Source of the DNA: JBGSKY01 sp041740995
GTDB lineage: Bacteria > Planctomycetota > Planctomycetia > Pirellulales > Pirellulaceae
DNA: 23,265 bases
Assembly (NCBI GenBank): GCA_041740995.1
Contig: JBGSKY010000202.1
Coordinates: 1-23,265, forward strand
Direction: 5' to 3'
Positions 15,175 to 22,595 of the stretch are shown here, piece after piece. The notes beneath the pieces are model-generated. The model was not told the DNA's origin, ran no database searches, and saw nothing but the letters and a program-made list of their open reading frames with translations. Numbering within the stretch: position 1 is the first letter of the stretch; every line of letters starts with the position of its first letter. The translations under genes were made by a program, and so were the position numbers.

Positions 15175-16834
15175 TAGAAGAACCAGCTTCCGCGATGGCT
15201 TTTTTTCGTGCAGCTTCGAATTCATCGCCGGCTTTCCAAGACTGCATTTCATCGGCGTTCGCCATGGCGCTGGCGATTTCAAACAGCAATTGAGTATCTT
15301 CGACCGCGCCGCTCAAGTCCCAGTTTGGATCGTATTGGTCACCGGGTTGATGATAAGTTTTTTCAGTCCAGGCCTCCAGTTGTTCGCGGCCCCATCCTTC
15401 AGGCTTACCGCGAACTGTTGTTCCTGCATGTAAATACAATCCGGGAACGCCAACTTTGGCCAATGAGAATTGATCTGATCGATAGTAGTAACCGCGGTCA
15501 ATAAATTGGTCTGGAACGACTTTTCGATCCTGCCCTGTGGCGGCTTGCTGGACTAACGCATCAATTGAGCTTTTACCGTAGCCGATGACTTGTAGATCCA
15601 CGGTTCGACCTAAAAAATTTAGACCGTCCATATTCACCAGTCCAGCGATCTTACCGACAGGTACGGTTGGATGAGCGGCGAAGTATTTCGAACCGAGCAA
15701 ACCTTGCTCTTCTGCACCAACGGCGGCCAGTAAGATCGAGCGTTTTGGCTTTGCAGTAGACAACGCAAACTCCTTAGCCAGCGCTAGCAACGTCGCAACG
15801 CCTGAAGCATTATCGATGGCTCCGTTGTAGATATTGTCGCCGGTCGCGTCACGCTGGACCGCAAGTCCTAGGTGGTCATGGTGAGCCATCAAAATGACGT
15901 ATTCGTCAGCGAGTTGAGGATCGCTGCCGGGCAACAGGCCAAGCACATTGGCTGTGTCGCGGTTACGAATCTCACAGCTCAGACGAAGCGAAGATGTGAC
16001 CCCCAACGGTACCGCTTTGAATTGTCGGCTGTTGGCCGATTTCCGCAGTGCATCGAGGTCTTGGTTGGCGAGTTCCGCTATTCGATGGGCCACTTCGTCA
16101 GTCACCCAGGCCTTGACCAACATGCGCGGCGAATTGTCTTCGCCTAACTCGGACTCTTCGCCCGACCACGACGTTTGGATAACTGAAAAAGGATAGCCAG
16201 CCGATGGCGTGGTGTGAATGATGATTGCGGCCGCAGCGCCATGCCGCGCGGCGTTGGCGTATTTGTAGTCCCAACGACCGTAATACAATCGCCGACGGCC
16301 TTCGAAAAGTTCTGGATCGTCCTCGGGATCGTTGTTCATGATCAGAACGATCTTGTCTTTTACGTCGATCGATTGGTAGTCGTCCCAGTCGTATTCAGGC
16401 GCTGTGATTCCGAATCCGACGAAAACGATTTCAGACTTTGGCAGTTCGACCGTCGGCTGGGCGCGACCGCTGACGGCAATAAATTCGTCGTAGTATTTCA
16501 AGCTGATCGATTGATTGTCGCCGACGATTTCCATCTTTGCCGGGGCTTGGCTAGTTATTCCAACCAACGGGACTTGTTGAGTCCATGTGTCGTTTTCGCC
16601 AGCCGGTTGATAACCCATTCCTTGCATTTGGGTGGCGATGTAAAGCTGGGTAAGTTCGTCGGCTTTGGTTCCCGGTCCGCGGCCTTCGATCTGGTCGTCT
16701 GCTAAAAATCGGATATGTCCCGCGATCGTGGCCTGATCGATGTTTTGCTGGCCAAGCACGAAAGCATCAATGCTGAACAGACCCAGGAAAAACAAAGGTA
16801 GAAGTGAGATTGACGACGCGAGCTTTGACTTCAT
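15167..16834 (-). CDS. Secreted M28-family zinc aminopeptidase
   Basis: A 555-residue exported metallopeptidase. It has a signal peptide at 1-29 (ending FVLGQQ), an N-terminal segment typical of M28 (HIRFLADDQIEGRGPGTKADE), a PA-like insert at about 130-290 and a catalytic domain at about 300-525. The di-zinc site is complete by motif: His318 and Asp320 in MAHHDHLG, bridging Asp341 in GAIDNASGV, general base Glu375 and ligand Glu376 in GAEEQGLLGS, Asp403 in NMDGLN, and His495 in TYHQPGD. The family removes N-terminal amino acids from peptides, here probably in the periplasm or outside the cell. ATG at 16834 is used because it begins the signal peptide; the frame is open 47 codons further upstream without homology. 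The C-terminal tail is Ala/Glu-rich. The gene overlaps the small membrane protein gene by 8 bases. Confidence 0.93.
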   Translation of the reverse strand: MKSKLASSISLLPLFFLGLFSIDAFVLGQQNIDQATIAGHIRFLADDQIEGRGPGTKADELTQLYIATQMQGMGYQPAGENDTWTQQVPLVGITSQAPAKMEIVGDNQSISLKYYDEFIAVSGRAQPTVELPKSEIVFVGFGITAPEYDWDDYQSIDVKDKIVLIMNNDPEDDPELFEGRRRLYYGRWDYKYANAARHGAAAAIIIHTTPSAGYPFSVIQTSWSGEESELGEDNSPRMLVKAWVTDEVAHRIAELANQDLDALRKSANSRQFKAVPLGVTSSLRLSCEIRNRDTANVLGLLPGSDPQLADEYVILMAHHDHLGLAVQRDATGDNIYNGAIDNASGVATLLALAKEFALSTAKPKRSILLAAVGAEEQGLLGSKYFAAHPTVPVGKIAGLVNMDGLNFLGRTVDLQVIGYGKSSIDALVQQAATGQDRKVVPDQFIDRGYYYRSDQFSLAKVGVPGLYLHAGTTVRGKPEGWGREQLEAWTEKTYHQPGDQYDPNWDLSGAVEDTQLLFEIASAMANADEMQSWKAGDEFEAARKKAIAEAGSSNE

Positions 16835-17027
16835 GACTTTTGATGCTTTGTTAGATAGGTTGGCCAGGCAAGCTGGGTTGTGATTGAGTATTGTTTCGAT
16901 TGTACCGAATTTTTGAAATGATCCGAGAATATCGCAAGTTCCGAATGCAGGGCTTCGATAACAGATGGTAGTCACGCGTCAGGACGCAGAGACTGAGCCA
17001 ATTATAGCTGGATGGGGTTGATCCAAG

Positions 17028-17603
17028 ATGTCGCATACTTTCGTTCGAACGATTACCGGAATGGTTATCACCGTCATGGCACTCGGCCAAACAGGTTGCA
17101 TCGGCTTATCAGCCGGTCCAAGCCTGGGTCCGTTTGCGATTCCGATACCAGTTTCGCCGTATCTGCAAGACCAAGAGGAATTGGAGTTCCATGTTCACGA
17201 GCGATATGCTCGTGTGCCAATCATGGGACCATTGACCGCTGGTGGCCCAATCGCGGCCCTTGATCCGCCTAGCGATGATGAAGTGATGCAAGCGTTGGAA
17301 CGTGCTCGCCCGGTCCGCGGTGGCGTCCCTCTGTTAAGTGAGAAGCAACGCAATCGCGTTCGAATCGTCAAAGAAAAGATCGTCGATTATGTCGATCCGC
17401 CACGATTCATTCCGCTAATCGGTTTTGCCCAACTTCACCATGCACACTATAAATGCACAGTGTACTTCGAAGAGCGCATGATCAACGGTTGGCCTGTGCC
17501 GTACACATTAGAAGACAAAGAAACTGTGGAAGTCATCTACATCGACCATAATCACTTCCACATGGTTGGCGATCCAGACACCGGAGCGTCGAGCCCTTAC
17601 TGA
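17028..17603 (+). CDS. Planctomycete-type exported protein with His clusters
   Basis: A 191-residue protein with an N-terminal hydrophobic segment (10-23) ending in GQTGC, a lipoprotein-like site though the residues before Cys24 fit the lipobox only loosely. A Pro/Gly-rich stretch follows, then EELEFHVHERYARVPIMGPL, a basic segment (EKQRNRVRIVKEKIVDYVDPPRF) and a C-terminal domain with AQLHHAHYKCTVYFEE (135-150) and VEVIYIDHNHFHMVG (168-181). The two His clusters (137, 138, 140 with Cys143; 174, 176, 178) could bind metal, which is inference. It resembles unnamed proteins of Rhodopirellula relatives, from memory; no function is known. It is divergent from the M28 gene and followed by a good terminator, so it is probably monocistronic. 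Confidence 0.8.
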   Translation: MSHTFVRTITGMVITVMALGQTGCIGLSAGPSLGPFAIPIPVSPYLQDQEELEFHVHERYARVPIMGPLTAGGPIAALDPPSDDEVMQALERARPVRGGVPLLSEKQRNRVRIVKEKIVDYVDPPRFIPLIGFAQLHHAHYKCTVYFEERMINGWPVPYTLEDKETVEVIYIDHNHFHMVGDPDTGASSPY

Positions 17604-17637
17604 TCTGGCTCTGAAGAGGACTAACTAAACAAATTTT

Positions 17638-17676
17638 CAGCCTGTTGCATTCAACGCGACGGGCTGATTTTGTTTT
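17638..17676 (+). terminator. Rho-independent terminator
   Basis: CAGCCTGT and ACGGGCTG form an 8-bp stem (one T-G pair) with a 13-base loop, followed by ATTTTGTTTT. It lies 34 bases after the stop of the upstream gene. Confidence 0.7.
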
Positions 17677-17737
17677 AGCACTTTCCGTTTTTACCACGAC
17701 TCCATCGCTTTAATACAGAGCTGTTGGAGGTATCATC

Positions 17738-17776
17738 ATGCCCGAGAAGATAACTCGATACTCTGTTCCAGGATGA
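17738..17776 (+). CDS. Tiny leader ORF before nadC
   Basis: MPEKITRYSVPG (12 residues) is preceded by GGAGG seven bases before its ATG, one of the best Shine-Dalgarno sequences in the window. Its TGA overlaps an ATG (ATGA at 17773-17776) that opens a four-codon frame, MIPL, whose TGA in turn overlaps the nadC ATG (17784-17787). It is not in frame with nadC. It may be a translated leader coupling ribosomes to nadC, or a coincidence. Confidence 0.4.
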   Translation: MPEKITRYSVPG

Positions 17777-17783
17777 TTCCTCT

Positions 17784-18728
17784 ATGACCGGTCAGGATTC
17801 TATGCGGCCAGATTTTAAGGCCCAAACGGTTGATCCACTGCTGCTCGACGACTTACGCCAGTTGGTACGGATGGCCATCCGAGAAGACCTTGACCGTTTC
17901 GTCGATTTGACGACCGCCGCGTTGGTGCCCAAAGGTGGCATGGGCAGTGCGGCAATTGTCTCGCGCGTTAACGGAGTTGCTGCCGGATTTAGCTTGCTCG
18001 ATGCGATCATTGATGAATTTGATAGTTCGATCACCGTCGATGTTCTCGTTGGTGACGGCCAATCGTTCACCCCGCAAACCACGCTAGCGATCTTGAAGGG
18101 TTCGATTCGCGATTTGCTAACATGCGAACGGACGATCTTAAACGTTTTGGGGCGATTGTGCGGCATTGCTTCCTGGACCAATCGATTCGCGTCGTTGGTT
18201 GCGCACACACAGGCTCGACTCTACGACACTCGCAAAACAACTCCTGGCTGGCGTCGATTAGAAAAGTATGCGGTTCGGTGCGGTGGAGGTTACAACCACC
18301 GAATGGGTTTGTACGATGCGGTGTTGATAAAAGACAATCATTTGGCCGCCAACAGCGACGAAAACGGCCAGCCGTTAGACACCTTCGCTGCCGTTGAGAT
18401 GGCTCGCAAGTATCTAGAGACTGCTAACGTACCCAATTATCAGAGCGTGATTGTTCAGATAGAGATTGATTCGATTGACCAATTGCCTGCCGCTCTGAAA
18501 GCCGCTCCGAACATTATCTTGCTCGATAATATGACGCTTGATCAGTTACGAGCTTGCGTAGCGATGCGAAACGAAATCGCACCAGCGGTCCTGCTTGAAG
18601 CGTCTGGCGGCGTGAACTTGCAAACGATCGCGTCGATCGCCGAAACTGGCGTGGAACGCATAAGCGTCGGCGCGTTGACGCACTCGGCAGTCAACTTGGA
18701 CCTCGGCCTTGATTGGCTTCGTAGTTAG
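17784..18728 (+). CDS. nadC: Nicotinate-nucleotide pyrophosphorylase (quinolinate phosphoribosyltransferase)
   Basis: A 314-residue enzyme that converts quinolinate and PRPP to nicotinate mononucleotide, CO2 and pyrophosphate in de novo NAD synthesis in the cytoplasm. Hallmarks are IREDL (32-36), the CERTILN-LGRLCGIAS helix (114-130), the quinolinate/PRPP site DTRKTTPGWRRLEKYAVRCGG (148-168), NHRMGLYDAVLIKDNH (171-186), IEIDS (226-230), LLDNM (246-250) and LEASGGVN (271-278). All active-site basic residues usually cited for NadC are present. Length is slightly above the ~280-300 typical, due to an N-terminal extension of about 15 residues; Met7 is an alternative start but the ATG at 17784 is used. 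nadA and nadB are not in the window. The Shine-Dalgarno sequence belongs to the short ORF just upstream. Confidence 0.96.
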   Translation: MTGQDSMRPDFKAQTVDPLLLDDLRQLVRMAIREDLDRFVDLTTAALVPKGGMGSAAIVSRVNGVAAGFSLLDAIIDEFDSSITVDVLVGDGQSFTPQTTLAILKGSIRDLLTCERTILNVLGRLCGIASWTNRFASLVAHTQARLYDTRKTTPGWRRLEKYAVRCGGGYNHRMGLYDAVLIKDNHLAANSDENGQPLDTFAAVEMARKYLETANVPNYQSVIVQIEIDSIDQLPAALKAAPNIILLDNMTLDQLRACVAMRNEIAPAVLLEASGGVNLQTIASIAETGVERISVGALTHSAVNLDLGLDWLRS

Positions 18729-18736
18729 CTTGGCAG

Positions 18737-21724
18737 CTACTTTCTAGCCGATAGGTAGCCCCAAACGAGAACATTGGGTGTCCAGCTATCGACCGTAAAT
18801 TCTTCTAGCATCGGCCAACCGCCCAAATCCCAGTAAGCTTCGTGTGTCGGCCATTCGTAAACCGATGGCTTTGTATCCTTTCCAATAACCCAGGTAATCG
18901 GCCAAATGATTCCTTGATGATTCCATTTCGCAAAATCGATGTTGCCATAGGGCACAAGACCGGCCGGGACATCTTGCCCCGTCCAGCGAGCGTCGAGTTT
19001 GAAAACGTTCTTCAACGGGTTTGCTCCTAAACCAGTCATATAAACAAAGTTGTTCGGATTGCAACCGGATTGAAACTGCGTCGATTGAACCGCGCCAATT
19101 AAATAACGCTCGTCGCCGGTGAGGTAATGAGCTCTTGTGAGATCGGCCGCGTCCGGGGTGCTGTAGAAACCAATAAATTGCGGTTTGTATTTGTCACAGG
19201 TTGTGACGTTGAAGGCATTATTGGACGCGTAAGTCAACGCTCTCTCAGCTTGCGAGACAATCCCAGCAATAGCGTGCGCCTTCAACGCCTTGTCGCCAAG
19301 CTCATCGGGCAATTGCGCGTAGTGAAAAGCATGATCACGTTGCACATGAGTTCCGTAGGCGAAAAGTTCAGGCTGCTCGGGCTTTAGGACCGTGTCTTCT
19401 AGAAATATGGTGTGATACTTCTCATCCCGCGTCAGCTTATAAAGCTCCAAAGCTGCCAAGTTACGAGAATCGATTGCTTCCCAAGTCGTGTTTCGACTTT
19501 CGATCAAGCCAGCAGATTTATCCCGTTTGAAATCTTGTTCGGCGAATTCAAAAGCGCGGATAGCACTTACTTGATAATCATCGGCAAGCTTGATGTCATA
19601 GGGCTTAACCAGCCTTGAAAGTCTCGCTCCGACGGCGGAATAAAACCAGCTCGATGCATAGTCTGGCGCAAGAACGAAACTTGGGAAACTATTTAGCCAA
19701 CTGACTTCGCCGGTCAGCGGATCACCCTTGCTTTCAATGCCATATCCAACGCCACCGTTATCCTCCTGCATTCGGCGAAAGCAGGAGAACTCCAAGATCG
19801 CCTCGGCCAGAAGGTCAGGAATTCCTTTAGTTTCTGGAATATTCAGCTTCATCTCGGAGAAGTGATTAGGAAACTGTTCAAACATTTCCAACGTCGCCAG
19901 CGTCACTTTCATATGCGTCACACGACGCGGATTCCAGTCACCAGCATCATGGTAACCTCCCCAGCCATCGACCGCTTTTCCCGTATCACCGCCCGGGATC
20001 TCATCCCATGCTTCGTTTCCGTTTTCGACTGCTCGGTAAGTTGTTGCCGTTACGGAATAACCATCGTCAGGATGCATGTCACGCGGCTTGTTGTAAGTCG
20101 TATGTGGCGGTCCCAGTTCGACGCCGCTTCGATTATGAAACAGCCCGCGCATTTGTGTTTTAAACGCAACTGTCCAAACATCTTCTCCAATTTTAAACGG
20201 ATAGGAACATCCGATGCCTTCGACAGCAATGCGATATTTTCCGGGGACTTTGAACTCGGAAAAATCTAAACGCGAAACATCAGTTCCATTGAAGTTGGTG
20301 TCTCGCGCCATCAGCTCAGGCCGACTCGCAGGAAAATGCAATTCGCTCTTGCCCTCGAATACTTTTTTGCCAGTCGTGTCATCAACAATCACAAAACGAA
20401 TTCCATCGCTCTGCCTCATCGAACCGCCGTTACCCAACCAGCAGGAGACGAATGCACGTTTAATCGGATCGTCGGGTCGATAGCCGATTTGATTAACGTG
20501 AACTGCATCTGAACGAGAATTAACAACATTGAATAGGAACTCTGACGAAGAAGTTTGAGCCTTCAATTCATTGAAAGACAAAATATACTTTTTTCCGCTA
20601 GAAAGTTTGGCGGGCAGCCGGAGATAAATCGTATGATGCTGACCGAGCTCTCCCGATCCTTGAGCCCAGTGATTGACTCGCGATTTGCGATAGACAGCCA
20701 CCGGACTAGTGGCTTTCAGATAATTTTTATCGTCGGTCGAACGAACCGAATAAGTCTCAATAGAATCAGCATCAAATTCTAGAAGTGGATCGCCGATTAC
20801 GTGTTCGAAACGCGTCAGCCAATTTCGGTCTTTACCGATCAGAAGTCCGACAGTTGTGCCGTTTCTTTGCAGCAAAACTTTCTCTACCTCGTCCGCCTTG
20901 TTTTTCTCTTCTTTAAGTTTGTCGTCTGGGCTGGCAATATATTTTTCAAGTGATGCTTTTTGGAGCTGGCCAGCGACGATTGTGATCGCCATGATATCTG
21001 GCGCGACCATTGAAATCGATTCGATTTGCGGCGAAGACTCCGAGCGCTTCGAATACTTGGCTCGCATCTCTTCGCGCTGCCGGTTGACTTCTTGCATCGC
21101 TTGCGATTGAGCGTCGTCTTTTGCCTTACGCATGGCAAGCATCAAGTTCGTCGGTTCTGCGACGGCGATCTGATCGACCTTTAGATCGACAGGCACTGTC
21201 CCGTTCCAATCGCCGCTCAATTGAATTTGGTTGATCGCATCGAGGTTTGGCGGTCCAGGCTTCTCTTTGTTCGTGTCGTTTGGTGCCGACAAGGCCGCCC
21301 CATCGGCTGGCGTAAGCCAAATCCAATCGTCCGACTTACTGGCGTCCGCCGAAATGGCGAAATTCCATGTCCCTGATTTGCCGGTTTTGTCGACGAGCAT
21401 TAGCCGAAGCGACTTCAGCTGGTTCTCCGGTCCTACTTTGATTTTGATGACAGGCGAAGCGTCTTTCCACTGCGACGCGTCGATTGATTGATTGAAACCG
21501 GCGCCACCTTTGTTATCGACTCCCTTTAGGACTGCTACGCCGTTCTCGATTGTCACCTTGTCTTGCCAAGAGAGGTATGAGAATAGGAAAGGTTGATCAA
21601 GTTCACTGATCACGCCAATAGGCTCGATCTCAGGAGCTTGCGCTTTGAGAAGTCCAGCGAGGAATAACATTCCGAAGCCGGTCAACAACCAGCACCTGCA
21701 GGATTCAACTATTGAAGTACGCAT
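18737..21724 (-). CDS. Large secreted GH9-type glycoside hydrolase
   Basis: A 995-residue exported protein. Residues 1-30 are a signal peptide (ending LLKAQA). About 40-190 is a beta-sandwich region resembling a carbohydrate-binding fold; 197-230 is a charged probable coiled coil; about 400-512 is the Ig-like domain that precedes many GH9 enzymes (HVNQIGYRPDD, KYRIAVEG). The (alpha/alpha)6 catalytic domain covers about 515-990, with GGYHDAGDWNP (589-599) carrying Asp593 and Asp596 as base, GCNPNNFVYMTGLG (887-900), and the terminal segment MLEEFTVDSWTPN with Glu975 as probable acid. GH9 enzymes cleave beta-1,4-glucans and related glycans by inversion. The usual substrate-binding HHR after TG-G is replaced by KLDARWTG, so specificity may differ from true cellulases. 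ATG at 21724 directly precedes the signal peptide. It converges with nadC with 8 bases between them. Confidence 0.86.
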   Translation of the reverse strand: MRTSIVESCRCWLLTGFGMLFLAGLLKAQAPEIEPIGVISELDQPFLFSYLSWQDKVTIENGVAVLKGVDNKGGAGFNQSIDASQWKDASPVIKIKVGPENQLKSLRLMLVDKTGKSGTWNFAISADASKSDDWIWLTPADGAALSAPNDTNKEKPGPPNLDAINQIQLSGDWNGTVPVDLKVDQIAVAEPTNLMLAMRKAKDDAQSQAMQEVNRQREEMRAKYSKRSESSPQIESISMVAPDIMAITIVAGQLQKASLEKYIASPDDKLKEEKNKADEVEKVLLQRNGTTVGLLIGKDRNWLTRFEHVIGDPLLEFDADSIETYSVRSTDDKNYLKATSPVAVYRKSRVNHWAQGSGELGQHHTIYLRLPAKLSSGKKYILSFNELKAQTSSSEFLFNVVNSRSDAVHVNQIGYRPDDPIKRAFVSCWLGNGGSMRQSDGIRFVIVDDTTGKKVFEGKSELHFPASRPELMARDTNFNGTDVSRLDFSEFKVPGKYRIAVEGIGCSYPFKIGEDVWTVAFKTQMRGLFHNRSGVELGPPHTTYNKPRDMHPDDGYSVTATTYRAVENGNEAWDEIPGGDTGKAVDGWGGYHDAGDWNPRRVTHMKVTLATLEMFEQFPNHFSEMKLNIPETKGIPDLLAEAILEFSCFRRMQEDNGGVGYGIESKGDPLTGEVSWLNSFPSFVLAPDYASSWFYSAVGARLSRLVKPYDIKLADDYQVSAIRAFEFAEQDFKRDKSAGLIESRNTTWEAIDSRNLAALELYKLTRDEKYHTIFLEDTVLKPEQPELFAYGTHVQRDHAFHYAQLPDELGDKALKAHAIAGIVSQAERALTYASNNAFNVTTCDKYKPQFIGFYSTPDAADLTRAHYLTGDERYLIGAVQSTQFQSGCNPNNFVYMTGLGANPLKNVFKLDARWTGQDVPAGLVPYGNIDFAKWNHQGIIWPITWVIGKDTKPSVYEWPTHEAYWDLGGWPMLEEFTVDSWTPNVLVWGYLSARK

Positions 21725-21868
21725 CGCGAGGCCAACTCACACTTGTTTCAGAATATTTTTCAATCGCAAATCGAGCAGACCAAGTTTCGTTGCTTCTGCT
21801 TGGCTGACCCTAAATTCGGCCTCAATAGAGACAACCAAGCCTCGTCGTTCTTGTTTCCTCTTGGCTGA

Positions 21869-22009
21869 TTAGCCGTCGATCGTTAACTGCGGTTTTGCGT
21901 CACCTCCAAGCATTTCGTTCATCAACTGAGATAGCCCACGTTTTGCCGAGGCGTTGAAGGTGGTTGAGTTGAAACTTGAAATGGACACAAAAAGATATAG
22001 CGTACTCAT
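21869..22009 (-). CDS. Possible small ORF or C-terminal gene relic (46 aa)
   Basis: ATG at 22009 opens a 46-residue frame, MSTLYLFVSISSFN followed by FNASAKRGLSQLMNEMLGGD and ending LTIDG. Composition is protein-like but there is no clear ribosome binding site and no known family. It may be the tail of a deleted gene. Confidence 0.25.
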   Translation of the reverse strand: MSTLYLFVSISSFNSTTFNASAKRGLSQLMNEMLGGDAKPQLTIDG

Positions 22010-22021
22010 GCCGCCACTTTC

Positions 22022-22048
22022 ATTTTGCTGCCCCTAATTTTCCTGCCC
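22022..22048. repeat. Two-copy ATTTT(G/C)CTGCCC motif
   Basis: ATTTTGCTGCCCC (22022-22034) and ATTTTCCTGCCC (22037-22048) are repeated with a 15-base period. I recall similar motifs scattered in planctomycete intergenic DNA; its role is unknown. Confidence 0.45.
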
Positions 22049-22404
22049 AACTCTTCGTCAGTCTGAAAACTGTAAACCCGCGTCAACGATTTGCTGTGAC
22101 CCCAAGCTTCTTTGCGCCAAGGTGACCGTGTTGGCGTAACAAAAGAAACTGACAACTATCATTCATGGAATCTCTGACGTCTGTTAGTCGACTTGATTCC
22201 TAAAACCTTTGATTTTTAGCAAACTACAATTTCTTTAATCCCTATCATTTCTCAATGTGCTGAAAATCGATTCGGAAGTATTTACGGCCCGTGGACTGCG
22301 AAAGCAAGTAGTTGTAGTCGCCAAATGTCAAAACATAATGACTCATTCCAGCCACGAATGGCACCTTTGTTCGCCGTAGTGCGTCAACTACATTCAATCT
22401 CAGA

Positions 22405-22428
22405 GTAGCCGATCTCGCCAGAGATCGG
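22405..22428 (+). repeat. GTAG-headed hairpin, second family, unit A
   Basis: GTAG is followed by a perfect 8-bp stem CCGATCTC / GAGATCGG around loop GCCA. The head matches the 13.8-kb hairpins, but stem and loop are different. Confidence 0.68.
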
Positions 22429-22447
22429 ATTGCCCAACGAAAAGGTT

Positions 22448-22471
22448 CCGAAGACTGGCGACTTCGGCTAC
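22448..22471 (-). repeat. GTAG-headed hairpin, second family, unit B (inverted)
   Basis: On the minus strand this reads GTAG, CCGAAGTC, loop GCCA, GTCTTCGG; the stem has one internal mismatch. Same head and loop as unit A, opposite orientation, 19 bases apart: a BIME-like inverted pair. Confidence 0.68.
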
Positions 22472-22595
22472 GAGTTACCCGCACTTTAAATGTGGTTGAT
22501 GCACTAGTGCCAACTGCCAATCAGAACAAATTTTCGCTTACGAAGATCGGTTTTCCAAGCTAACTTTGGCAAATCGATGGGCGACTCTGATCTGG

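Larger units (their letters stand above)
21725..22595. other. Gene-poor region with repeats and possible relics
   Basis: About 870 bases with no convincing gene. It contains a 46-residue minus-strand ORF, a duplicated ATTTT-CTGCCC motif (22022-22048) and a pair of GTAG-headed hairpins. A minus-strand frame at 22245-22520 crosses both hairpins; its last ~40 residues (VPFVAGMSHYVLTFGDY onward) look protein-like, so it may be the tail of a destroyed gene. Confidence 0.5.

Noticed and set aside
16214..16705. Plus-strand ORF of 163 residues
   Set aside because: Antisense to the M28 peptidase; low-complexity shadow.
22356..22372. TGGCAC followed by TTCGC resembling a sigma-54 promoter
   Set aside because: The -12 element lacks the required GC at the proper spacing, and no gene follows on that strand.
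22376..22391. GTAGTGCGTCAACTAC palindrome as another GTAG unit
   Set aside because: Only a 5-bp stem that includes the GTAG itself, unlike the headed hairpins; probably chance.
22245..22520. Minus-strand 91-residue ORF
   Set aside because: Its first half is made of the two REP-like hairpins; at most the last 40 residues are a gene relic.
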